A stretch of 64,000 nucleotides of DNA from Paenibacillus thiaminolyticus (lineage in GTDB: Bacteria > Bacillota > Bacilli > Paenibacillales > Paenibacillaceae): the NCBI RefSeq assembly GCF_007066085.1, contig NZ_CP041405.1:558001-622000 (forward strand), written 5' to 3'. The translations under genes and the position numbers were made by a program. The first letter of the stretch is position 1. Every line of letters starts with the position of its first letter. Below the pieces are notes generated by a model, which had not been told where the DNA came from, made no database searches, and worked only from the letters and a program-made list of their open reading frames with translations. This document shows, in pieces, positions 45,165 through 52,477 of this stretch.

Positions 45165-45287
45165 TTAGTAAGTACTGAAGGAATCTCCATCGACTAATCC
45201 ACCTGCAAAAACAACCACGCCCACAGTTACGATTAATTCCAAGGTGAGATAAGTTTTTTTTCGGTTTTTGTACGGGTTCATAAACAC
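45165..45287 (-). CDS. 40-aa peptide ORF with duplicated leader
   Basis: GTG 45287 behind AAGGAGGG (7-nt spacing). The first 27 residues copy the start of the 81-aa membrane protein at 44414 (NPYKNRKKTYLTLELIVTVG), then the frame switches to AGGLVDGDSFSTY and stops, followed by its own hairpin. Basic head, hydrophobic helix and a short polar tail are what a secreted signal-peptide precursor looks like, but a truncated paralog is equally possible. Confidence 0.5.
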   Translation of the reverse strand: MFMNPYKNRKKTYLTLELIVTVGVVVFAGGLVDGDSFSTY

Positions 45288-45493
45288 GACACATCCCTCC
45301 TTCTTGAACATCTCATCCCTAAAGTACGAGATTTCCTTCCTATGATTGTAGGAGAACTCGTGGATGCTTTACTGCCAATTATACCCTAAGCGGGCATCAC
45401 TGAAAATGAAAAAGTCGAAATCACTTCCGTCAACAGAAGTGAATTGCGACACAAATATATTAGCCAAATACAATAAACGCAGGAGCGTTTGTT

Positions 45494-45775
45494 TTATAAT
45501 TTAGACTTCCATCCATCAATCCACGCAGGCTCGGTAGTAGAAATAATTTTATTGTAACTAGGGCCATCGTAAAACATTAAGACTGGTTTTTCGCCTTTAC
45601 TATTTTGATGCAATCAATAAAGGCCCGCAAGCTGATAGAGATGATTGGTTCCCGTGTAAAGAAGCAACCTGTCTACGCCACGCCCCACCAGGGTTTAATT
45701 ATGATGCTCGATAGGCACCGCAAGTTATAATAAAGTACGGCTCGCTGCGATACCTCCTACGGTATAAGGACGCTT
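45494..45775 (-). pseudogene. Decayed gene segment, copy 2 of the duplication
   Basis: Minus strand reads RGVDRLLLYTGTNHLYQLAG, an in-frame TGA, then KGEKPVLMFYDGPSYNKIIS and ends KSKL stop. Strong coding feel on both sides of the stop, no start codon or ribosome site. Shares the 5' part with 44034-44190. Family unknown. Confidence 0.55.
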
Positions 45776-45968
45776 CATTCTAAGGATATTCACATCAAAT
45801 CCGTTAGCCTCAAAGGTTTATCTAAGCATTTTCCCCTCTAAATAGGTTATCGATTTGTCACTTACCTTGAGTACATGCTTGTTCTTCGAGAGACAATCTC
45901 ATTCTTTCTCGTTAAATCGTTTCTTACTCATATGAACTCCCCTTACTGCTTATCCCAGTATACAAAAA

Positions 45969-46016
45969 GGTACCCACAGCCTAAACACTTTTTTCAAAGT
46001 GCAGTCTATGGGTACC
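45969..46016 (-). terminator. Terminator of membrane cassette gene 3
   Basis: Minus strand GGTACCCA / TGGGTACC outer stem with inner pairing (CACTTTG / AAAGTG region), followed by TTTTTG. Confidence 0.7.
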
Positions 46017-46026
46017 AGTTTACTGT

Positions 46027-46278
46027 TTAGCGTTTCTTTTTTGTTCGTGAAATAACTATAATCATGGCAAGAATAATCAGTGGATATACAGTCAAACTGT
46101 GTCGGACTTGAACTCCATATAGCAGGGACTGCATAATACCACCAATTGCTAAAGCTATTACAAGGTAGGCCAATTTGATTGCAGTGTGAGTTTTTTTAAA
46201 AAAGAATTTTGAAAGGAATAGGACGATAAACGTTATAGCAGTGATGGCAGTCAATATAATCAGATAGGGTATTAACAT
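46027..46278 (-). CDS. Small membrane protein, cassette gene 3
   Basis: 83 aa, three hydrophobic segments (LIPYLIILTAITAITFIVLF, IKLAYLVIALAIGGIM, LTVYPLIILAMIIVI) and a basic end (SRTKKKR). Same plan as cassette genes 1 and 2: helix, F-K-K turn, two helices, lysine tail. Starts 19 bp after a remnant tail of the secreted-type protein. Proposed immunity-type membrane protein (inference). Confidence 0.7.
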   Translation of the reverse strand: MLIPYLIILTAITAITFIVLFLSKFFFKKTHTAIKLAYLVIALAIGGIMQSLLYGVQVRHSLTVYPLIILAMIIVISRTKKKR

Positions 46279-46297
46279 TTATTCGCCCCCACTTCGT

Positions 46298-46398
46298 TTA
46301 TGAATTTGAAGTCACATTAACCCATGGCACAGGGAGCCAGTGAAAATTAAACGTAATTCCCTTGCCATCGTTTTTGTAGGACAAAACCATAAAGCACC
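46298..46398 (-). pseudogene. Remnant tail of the secreted-type protein, copy 3
   Basis: Minus strand reads YKNDGKGITFNFHWLPVPWV then NVTSNS stop. This matches the C-terminus of the protein at 47286 (YHNRGNGVTLNVHWLPVIYY). Upstream homology is lost. Confidence 0.75.
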
Positions 46399-46464
46399 GA
46401 CCTGTAACCGCCGACCAAAATGATACGATGTGTCCTCCAGAAAGCAGTAATTACAAAGCAATTT

Positions 46465-46504
46465 AAAAGGAACACTTTTTTGGTTCCTTTTTGGTGTTCC
46501 TTTT
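46465..46504. terminator. Terminator of membrane cassette gene 2
   Basis: Perfect 11-bp stem AAAAGGAACAC / GTGTTCCTTTT with T-rich tails on both strands. Confidence 0.75.
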
Positions 46505-46558
46505 TTATGTCTGTAAAACGCATGCTAGATAGTATTAAGACTAACATACCGGATTACA

Positions 46559-46801
46559 TCACTTCTTACTCCACAAAAATGTTTTTAGTGCAACTAAGAA
46601 CAAGACAACCGTCAGAGCAATCGAATAGTATAAGTTTCCGGGGTCATATGAGATTGTATAATTCCACGACATGATGACCAGAAGTACAAACAATACCATT
46701 ACAGTTTGATCTGATTTAAAAATGTTCTTTTTGAAAACGAAGCTACCTACAAGAGCGGCTATTATAAAAACAGCAAATACAAGTAGTAAGATATTGTGCA
46801 T
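46559..46801 (-). CDS. Small membrane protein, cassette gene 2
   Basis: 80 aa; three helices (LLLVFAVFIIAALVGSFVF, VMVLFVLLVIMSWNY, YYSIALTVVLFLVALKTFLW) and a C-terminal SKK. The turn FKKNI and the NLYYSIALT stretch match cassette gene 1 (FRKNI, NLYQSILFT), so they are paralogs. ATG 46801 behind AAAGGAGGGG is chosen over the longer frame. Preceded by a 38-codon tail remnant and followed by its own terminator. Confidence 0.75.
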   Translation of the reverse strand: MHNILLLVFAVFIIAALVGSFVFKKNIFKSDQTVMVLFVLLVIMSWNYTISYDPGNLYYSIALTVVLFLVALKTFLWSKK

Positions 46802-46821
46802 AGCCCCTCCTTTCTGTTGGA

Positions 46822-46938
46822 TCAACTATTTGAGGTTATAACAAAATATGTCCAAGGGAGCCAATGAAAATTAAACGTAATTCCCTTGCCCTTGTTTTTG
46901 TAGGACAGTTCATTCGAAGACCATGCTGCAATGATCAT
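46822..46938 (-). pseudogene. Remnant tail of the secreted-type protein, copy 2
   Basis: Minus strand, 38 codons from an ATG: MIIAAWSSNELSYKNKGKGI then TFNFHWLPWTYF and stop. Matches the end of the 47286 protein (WAWAGNSIANDFDYHNRGNG, NVHWLP). No ribosome site. It ends 20 bp before cassette gene 2. Confidence 0.8.
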
Positions 46939-46944
46939 AATAAT

Positions 46945-46975
46945 AAAAGGAGCACCCGTAGTAAGTACTCCTTTT
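46945..46975 (-). terminator. Terminator of membrane cassette gene 1
   Basis: AAAAGGAG / CTCCTTTT with ATTATT tail on the minus strand, just behind the stop at 46982. Confidence 0.7.
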
Positions 46976-46981
46976 ATTCAT

Positions 46982-47254
46982 TCATTTATTCTTCTTCCTG
47001 TAAATCAATTGTTTTCTGACAAGTCCAGCAAAAATACCCGTAAAGAGTATAGACTGATACAAATTTCTTCCGTCCTTGAAAATCGTATAGTAATACGTTA
47101 TTCCTAACAAAACTGCCAAAAGCCCCAAAAAAACATAATTCCTTATCAATATGTTCTTTCTAAAGATGAAGTGAATTCCTAAAACGACTACTAATGTGTA
47201 TAGAGTAAGAAAAGAAATGGTAATTAAGAACGCTTCAATTTGACTGCTCTCCAT
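46982..47254 (-). CDS. Small membrane protein, cassette gene 1
   Basis: 90 aa with three hydrophobic segments (IEAFLITISFLTLYTLVVVL, YVFLGLLAVLLGITYYY, ILFTGIFAGLV) and tail YRKKNK. Paralog of cassette gene 2. ATG behind AAGGAGAG. It follows the frameshifted secreted-type gene by 31 bp, so the two likely formed one operon: effector then immunity-like protein (inference). Confidence 0.75.
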   Translation of the reverse strand: MESSQIEAFLITISFLTLYTLVVVLGIHFIFRKNILIRNYVFLGLLAVLLGITYYYTIFKDGRNLYQSILFTGIFAGLVRKQLIYRKKNK

Positions 47255-47285
47255 GACTCTCCTTCACTCCTCTGCGTTAAATCGC

Positions 47286-47831
47286 TTACTGGTTTGTTGT
47301 AACTTCGTAATAAATAACTGGCAACCAATGGACGTTAAGCGTTACGCCATTCCCGCGATTGTGGTAATCAAAATCATTAGCAATTGAGTTTCCTGCCCAC
47401 GCCCAAAAATAACCTGGTACAGCTGCAAGCCATCCTCCCGGAATAAATTGAGCAATGGCTGCAAGCAAACCGGCTGTATTACCTGATTGTCTCATTGCAA
47501 GGGCATGCACTTTTGTTTCTGCATCGTCGAAAGTTATAGCGCCCCCCACCAATAAGTGTTGCTGAATGCGTTTGTGGTAAATTCATTAGCATTACCTCTT
47601 TTTTGCCCTTTTTCCATAATTATAAAGCCTTCATGTATTGCATTATTCAGTTTATCCACTCCAGCTTTAAAATGTTCGTAAATTTTAGGCTCAACAACAT
47701 TCTTTGCCGTAGGATCAATAACGAACTTGTCTTCTATTATGCTGATGTAACTATTCATGGTTGGGACTGCATTTAACACTTCTTTTGAAAATTCATCTTT
47801 CCCTATTTCAATTGTGTCCCTTTGACTTAGC
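47286..47831 (-). pseudogene. Frameshifted secreted-type protein of unknown family (NTYWWGA...HWLP)
   Basis: Two overlapping frames form one protein of about 180 residues. The first reads ELSQRDTIEIGKDEFSKEVL and continues to NAFSNTYWWGA; it then runs into a stop. One base earlier, in a run of six G at about 47546, the next frame continues GAITFDDAETKVHALAMRQ, LLAAIAQFIPGGWLAAVPGY and ends HWLPVIYYEVTTNQ. One G too few explains it. No ATG or signal peptide is visible at the 5' end, which abuts the regulator stop. The glycine-rich hydrophobic middle resembles uncharacterised secreted Bacillales proteins. Confidence 0.75.
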
Positions 47832-49211
47832 TCACCTTGTGCTATTATAGGACAATCTGTGTCTACTACTCACTTTAACTTCGTACTTTTGCAGTTCAAG
47901 TATGTAAATATCTAACTGTTGGCTAATCTGAACGACTTCGTCATCGGTAAGTTTGCCTTTTTGATTAGCAATGTGGATTAATTTTTGTTTAAGTTCCTTG
48001 ACTTTGGCTAACAGTGTAGCATGTAAATTATCTATTTTTGTTATGCATTCTTTTTCATTGTCAATATCATTAACCTTAGAGAAGTACCATGCACTTTTTT
48101 GTAGATCTGATACTCCTTTTTGGATGTCGCAAACTGTAATAAAATATTCGGCTCTATGATAATAATATTCAGCCAGTTGTGAAATCAGGTTGGGATTGTT
48201 ATGGTTGATCTGTTGGGGGTCGATAGGGTAAGAAAGAGTTTTTTCAGCTTCAAACAGTCGGCGTTCTTGCAGATAGATATCCATTAATTGATTCAAAGCT
48301 GACAGAGCTATACTCTGATCGCATGTTTCCAAAATTGAGGTAAGCTGGAGTTCTGCTATATCTGTCTTTCCCCTTTTTGCATTAAGCAATGCGTTCGTTA
48401 GTAGAACATTTTCTTTGATGTAAGGGCCATCATATTGCGAGTAGAGATGATTGTAATATTCACTTTTTTCGTAATGCCCAATACGAAAGTATGCCTCCCT
48501 TAATATACCAAGAGCGTGAGCGTAGTACTTATTGTCAGGCTTAGCTTCCTGAATCAATTGAAGGGCAAGCTCGATGCTCTTCGGATACAGAAATAAATTA
48601 TAAGCGTGAATACCCAGCTTGTAGTAGAACGTAATGCGGTCTTCCGCACTCAAAAAATCTGCATACATTATGATATGCTTGTAACTATCGTATGTATCCC
48701 GCATCCGAGTAAAGTCGTCTCGCTCGATAAGATACACCTGGAATAACCCTCTAGCCAAAAAAGGCATGATTCCATGGTCGCGAGAATAGTCAACAATGAC
48801 TTGGTACAGGGCTAATTTAATCTCCTTATTTTCCACGTGGCCCGCGAAGTCATAAAGCCTTTCCACTAAGGCGTGACTATCGTCACTGGGGGATTCTAAA
48901 AATTTTCTCCCTACTTTGGTCACCAACTCGGCAGTACCGGAATGCTGAATCACGTCCTGCAACACGAAGAGGAGGGTGTCTGCTCTCTTTTCCACAGTGA
49001 TGTGCAGTTCGACCAAAGTCTCTAACGGTATCTGCAATGTGTCTGCAAGCGGACGGATGGTCTTATATTCCGGCCTTTTAACGTCCCCGATTTCGATTTT
49101 TGATATCGTACCTTTATGTATGCCTGTCAATTGAGCTAATTGAGATAAAGTCATGTCCCTATTGTGTCTGTAGCTTTGTATTAATTCCCCAATGGACAAT
49201 ACTTGTGCCAC
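47832..49211 (-). CDS. HTH-TPR regulator, RRNPP-like
   Basis: About 459-aa cytoplasmic regulator. Residues 1-65 are an XRE-type HTH (LSIGELIQSYRHNRDMTLSQ, LTGIHKGTISKIEIGDVKRP). The rest is helical with TPR-like repeats (FYYKLGIHAYNLFLYPKSIE, AYFRIGHYEKSEYYNHLY), ending in a coiled segment (ATLLAKVKELKQKLIHI). The layout is that of PlcR/NprR/AimR-type receptors whose activity is set by a short secreted peptide. GTG 49211 has AGAAGGTG at 8-nt spacing; ATG 49232 has none. It heads the effector/membrane cassette array. Confidence 0.88.
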   Translation of the reverse strand: MAQVLSIGELIQSYRHNRDMTLSQLAQLTGIHKGTISKIEIGDVKRPEYKTIRPLADTLQIPLETLVELHITVEKRADTLLFVLQDVIQHSGTAELVTKVGRKFLESPSDDSHALVERLYDFAGHVENKEIKLALYQVIVDYSRDHGIMPFLARGLFQVYLIERDDFTRMRDTYDSYKHIIMYADFLSAEDRITFYYKLGIHAYNLFLYPKSIELALQLIQEAKPDNKYYAHALGILREAYFRIGHYEKSEYYNHLYSQYDGPYIKENVLLTNALLNAKRGKTDIAELQLTSILETCDQSIALSALNQLMDIYLQERRLFEAEKTLSYPIDPQQINHNNPNLISQLAEYYYHRAEYFITVCDIQKGVSDLQKSAWYFSKVNDIDNEKECITKIDNLHATLLAKVKELKQKLIHIANQKGKLTDDEVVQISQQLDIYILELQKYEVKVSSRHRLSYNSTR

Positions 49212-49300
49212 CCTATACGCACCTTCTCCCATTTTTCAATAATTTACCACCTAGATTTTACCACGTCCTTTGCAAGATGTACACATTCCATAACAAAACA

Positions 49301-49320
49301 ACCATTTTACGTAAAATGGT
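49301..49320. promoter_or_regulatory. Perfect 20-bp palindrome upstream of the HTH-TPR gene
   Basis: ACCATTTTACGTAAAATGGT, fully symmetric, 90 bp before the regulator start. Typical of a dimeric HTH operator, so likely autoregulation. The rest of 49321-49622 holds no gene. Confidence 0.65.
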
Positions 49321-49622
49321 CAACCAGCCATTTCCAACTTATCAATAACTTCCACAAGAACCTGCCCGCCGCGCCCCGAGACCTTTCTCTCGCACAACCC
49401 TAAGGCCACGAGACATTCCACATTATATAGTATCTCTAACGCATCAAAGTTCGCGAAAAATTCCCGTAGATGTCATGGCACCCTGCGCTGATTAAAAGAT
49501 TGCAAATAAACCCGCGACACTGGGGAGGAGTACAAATTTAGAGCCTGAACAAAGAAAAAAGAATAAATACCTCTCGCCAAAAGGCTGGTAAACAGTTTGC
49601 ATCGCAGTTTCTTGCGAATGCA

Positions 49623-49655
49623 CAGCATGCCGCTCAATAAATGAGCGGCATGCTG
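49623..49655 (-). terminator. Hairpin after the SnoaL-like gene
   Basis: 14-bp perfect stem CAGCATGCCGCTCA / TGAGCGGCATGCTG, loop 5 nt, 11 bp behind the stop at 49666. No T run, so termination is only likely. Confidence 0.6.
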
Positions 49656-49665
49656 CACACAAGAG

Positions 49666-50061
49666 TTATTCCGATGTCATCGCTTGAACGACGATGTGGC
49701 TGTCTACGTATTGCTTGAACCTCACGATCTTCCCGCTCTCCAGCTCCCATATATGGACGAAGTCAGCGCGGATGGATGTCCCCGTAGCCTTATAGACGCC
49801 GGTATAGATGCCTTCCGCAATGACGATTTCCTTGTCCTTCACCTCATGATACGTATGCACGGTGGCCGTAAAGCCATCCCATTCCGTACCGAGGCGTTCG
49901 AATACATTCGCCTTGATGCTGTCCACGCCATAGTAAGTGCCCCCATAGGGATACCCTGCGGCCTCGGTCCACTCCGTACGGTCGCTCAGAGCGGCCAGCA
50001 AATGCTCGGGCCCGTTATAGGTAACGCGAATAATATCAAGATTGTTCGGTTGATTAGACAT
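49666..50061 (-). CDS. SnoaL/NTF2-like protein
   Basis: 131-aa cone-fold (ketosteroid-isomerase-like) protein: YNGPEHLLAALSDRTEW, a YYGVDSIKANVFERLGTEWD central part and VHIWELESGKIVRFKQYVDS at the end. Members bind or transform small hydrophobic molecules; activity unknown. ATG 50061 with GGAG upstream is chosen. Third gene of a three-gene operon with a nitroreductase and a DsbA-like protein. Confidence 0.85.
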   Translation of the reverse strand: MSNQPNNLDIIRVTYNGPEHLLAALSDRTEWTEAAGYPYGGTYYGVDSIKANVFERLGTEWDGFTATVHTYHEVKDKEIVIAEGIYTGVYKATGTSIRADFVHIWELESGKIVRFKQYVDSHIVVQAMTSE

Positions 50062-50096
50062 ATTCAATACTCCATGAATTCGGTATATTCTTGCCC

Positions 50097-50699
50097 TTAT
50101 TGATGGAACTTCACGACATCTTCGAACGGCAGGAAGCTGCGCTCGCCCGGCTGTTCGTCCGGCTCGCCGAATGGCATTTGCGCGATCAAGCTCCATTCTT
50201 GCGGAATCCCCCAAGCGCGCTTCACTTCTTCATCGATAATCGGGTTGTAATGCTGCAGGGAGGCACCGATACCGTCGGCCTCCAACGACATCCATACCGC
50301 ATATTGCAGCATGGCGCTGCCTTGATGGGACCAGAATGGGAATTGCTCCTTGTAGCTAGGCGCATTTTCCTGCATGCGCTGAATCGTAGCTTGATCCTCG
50401 AAGAACAAGATTGTTCCTGCACCATCGCGGAAGCCCTGCAGTCTTTGCGCCGTTGCTTCAAAATTCTCGGCCGGAACGCGGGGACGAAGCGTCTCCTTGA
50501 CGATATCCCACAATTTCTCATGCTCGCCGTCCATCAGGACGGCCATGCGCCCGCTTTGCATATTGAACGAGGACGGAGCATGCAGCGATGTCTTCAAAAT
50601 GTCAGCGATGCGCTCCGAAGTGATCGCGGCATTTTTCTTCACTTTGCGGATAGAACGGCGGTTGATAATAGCATCTTGTAACGTTGCAGCTGTTGTCAT
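50097..50699 (-). CDS. Nitroreductase-family FMN oxidoreductase
   Basis: 200-aa NAD(P)H:FMN enzyme: INRRSIRKVKKNAAI at the FMN phosphate site, APSSFNMQSGRMAVL, and a late AQMPFGEPDEQPGER segment. Likely reduces quinones or nitro compounds. ATG 50699 with TGGAGG. Co-transcribed with the thioredoxin-fold gene, suggesting a role in electrophile or disulfide stress. Confidence 0.92.
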   Translation of the reverse strand: MTTAATLQDAIINRRSIRKVKKNAAITSERIADILKTSLHAPSSFNMQSGRMAVLMDGEHEKLWDIVKETLRPRVPAENFEATAQRLQGFRDGAGTILFFEDQATIQRMQENAPSYKEQFPFWSHQGSAMLQYAVWMSLEADGIGASLQHYNPIIDEEVKRAWGIPQEWSLIAQMPFGEPDEQPGERSFLPFEDVVKFHQ

Positions 50700-50755
50700 T
50701 GTGAATTCCTCCAATAGAATAGGTGTAAGTTTAATGCAGGCAAAAATTGATATGA

Positions 50756-51406
50756 TTAACAATGTTCATCTAGATTGCATTGCAACCCCTCGCTGAATTG
50801 TGCCGGCTGCTTCGCTGCTTCCCGCTCAATGGCTTGAGCCAATCGCTCCTTGCTGGCGAGCCCTTGAATGACTTGGTCGCCGATAATGAAGGTCGGCACG
50901 GCCGAAATTCGGGCTTCCTCATAGGCATGCTTGATCGCTTCCTGGTGAGCTTCACGGTATTGGCGGGAGACGAGAGCCTCGCGGAATGCGTCGGTGTCCA
51001 ACTCCACTTCCCCTGCCAGCTTCGTCAGCACATCGATATCTTCAATGTTTTGCTCCTCCCGGAAAAAGGCCGCGAACACGCGATTCATATAGGCGTTGCC
51101 TTTCCCCTGGTCTTTCGCAAATTGGTATCCTTCAAATGCCACGTAAGTATACGGATGCGGAGACACGCGAGGCAAGCGCATTTCAAGCCCAAGCTTCTCT
51201 GCGGTCGGCAAAATAAAGGCATCCCATGAGCCCAGCTTATCCGGCTCGTTCCAAGGATCGATCTTGGGATAAGGCGCCGGGCGCAGCTCGAATGGCATCC
51301 ACTCTACCTCGACATCCTTCTCTTTCACGATTTCATCCAACGGGCCTTTTCCCAGATAACAAAATGGACATATAAAATCGGAATAAGCTTTGATTTTCAC
51401 CGTCAT
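50756..51406 (-). CDS. DsbA-family (FrnE-like) oxidoreductase
   Basis: 216-aa cytoplasmic thioredoxin-fold protein of the FrnE/2-hydroxychromene isomerase group: active-site CPFC in YSDFICPFCYLGKG, cis-Pro loop ISAVPTFIIGDQVIQG. No signal peptide. Unusual extra cysteine pair near the C-terminus (LQCNLDEHC). First gene of the operon, with a near-consensus promoter upstream. Confidence 0.93.
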   Translation of the reverse strand: MTVKIKAYSDFICPFCYLGKGPLDEIVKEKDVEVEWMPFELRPAPYPKIDPWNEPDKLGSWDAFILPTAEKLGLEMRLPRVSPHPYTYVAFEGYQFAKDQGKGNAYMNRVFAAFFREEQNIEDIDVLTKLAGEVELDTDAFREALVSRQYREAHQEAIKHAYEEARISAVPTFIIGDQVIQGLASKERLAQAIEREAAKQPAQFSEGLQCNLDEHC

Positions 51407-51450
51407 TATCGTTCCTCACCTTCTGAGCATTCCATGGTGTAATGCAGATA

Positions 51451-51529
51451 GTTACAACGTACTGAAAAAGATTCTCCGTCATTCACGGCTTGATGTAACT
51501 ATTATAGTTACAACGTGATGAAAAGTCAA
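51451..51529 (-). promoter_or_regulatory. Promoter with overlapping operator for the DsbA-like operon
   Basis: Minus strand -35 TTGACT (51529-51524), 17 bp, -10 TATAAT (51506-51501). The palindrome GTAACTAT-T-ATAGTTAC (51495-51511) covers the -10, and GTTACAACGT occurs at 51451-51460 and 51507-51516. Such GTAAC-type dyads suit MarR/HxlR thiol- or quinone-sensing repressors; the repressor is not next door. Confidence 0.65.
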
Positions 51530-51691
51530 CCTCTGTGAATCATGTTCAGCAACGATGAATAAAAAATACATTTGGACGTATTTTTTTGCAAAAATAGCCT
51601 TCTTTAATCTTGAAATTTTGACACTTGCGCTTTAAAGTGTTTATGTAGCCTTATTATGGCATATTCCCACAAATTGAAGGAGGAATTATTG

Positions 51692-52195
51692 ATGATCGAC
51701 TTTTTAAGGAGGAACGTGTGGGCTTCCGTGCTGCTTTTGGTAATCCGCATATATGTGGGCTACACCTGGATATCGGCCGGCATTCACAAACTATTCGCCG
51801 GAGGCTTTGATGCGAGCGGATTTTTGAAGAGCGCCGTGGCCAAAGCCGGCGGAGAAAGCCCCGTCGTCCAAGGCTGGTGGGCGTCGTTCCTGGAGCATGT
51901 TGCGCTCCCCCATGCCAATATGTTCAGCCTCATGGTGCAATGGGGAGAGCTTCTCGTTGGCATCGGACTCATCCTGGGCGTTCTGACGCGAACCTCAGCA
52001 TTCTTCGGTATCATGATGAATACGGCGTTTTTGCTAAGCGGTTCCATCAGTATCAACCCGGTCATGATGCTCCTAACCATGTTCATCCTGGTCGCCTATA
52101 CGAACGCCGGCCGCTTCGGTCTTGATCGCTACTTGCTCAGCAAGCTCAAGCCGGCTCGAAGCCAATCACCTCATAGCGCCGCACCATCGGCATAA
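51692..52195 (+). CDS. DoxX-family membrane protein
   Basis: 167-aa four-helix membrane protein (VLLLVIRIYVGYTWISAGIH, WGELLVGIGLILGVLTRTSA, MMLLTMFILVAYTNAGRFG). DoxX-type proteins act in thiosulfate/quinone redox or quinone detoxification. ATG 51692 with AAGGAGG is chosen. Divergent from the DsbA-like operon, so both may answer to one regulator through the shared upstream region. A TTGACA (51613) is a possible -35. Confidence 0.88.
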   Translation: MIDFLRRNVWASVLLLVIRIYVGYTWISAGIHKLFAGGFDASGFLKSAVAKAGGESPVVQGWWASFLEHVALPHANMFSLMVQWGELLVGIGLILGVLTRTSAFFGIMMNTAFLLSGSISINPVMMLLTMFILVAYTNAGRFGLDRYLLSKLKPARSQSPHSAAPSA

Positions 52196-52335
52196 CCCGG
52201 CCACGAATGTCCGTAACAGGCAATCGATCCACCTCAGACCTTTTTTCGGCGCATAAATTAAAGCGTATATACTCCTGTCAAACATAAGCCCATCATACCA
52301 TACGCGGTTCACACTCATCCAGTCTTAACCGAACG

Positions 52336-52389
52336 ACCCGTGAAGGAGCACTTTGATTCACCAAAGTGAGCTTCTTCACGGGTATTTTT
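52336..52389 (+). terminator. Strong terminator after doxX-like gene
   Basis: Stem ACCCGTGAAG / CTTCACGGGT with inner CACTTTG / CAAAGTG, then ATTTTTAT. Confidence 0.85.
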
Positions 52390-52432
52390 ATGAATGAAAG
52401 AAGCTTGCTTCCCATGTAGTTGTATGTTATTT

Positions 52433-52462
52433 TTGAATGGTCAAATAAATTTGAACGTTCAA
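52433..52462. promoter_or_regulatory. Twin operator candidates before the ArsR-type gene
   Basis: TTGAATGGTCAA (52433-52444) and TTGAACGTTCAA (52451-52462), start-to-start 18 bp, directly before the AAGGAGG ribosome site. Fit autorepression by the following regulator. Confidence 0.55.
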
Positions 52463-52477
52463 GGAGGAGTGAATGCA

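Noticed and set aside
45316..45400. Plus-strand cytochrome-P450-like fragment (PKVRDFLPMIVGELVDALLP)
   Set aside because: Too short and without any other P450 motif; similarity not convincing.
46347..46547. 66-codon minus-strand frame
   Set aside because: It crosses a terminator hairpin and an out-of-frame remnant tail, so it is an accidental frame.
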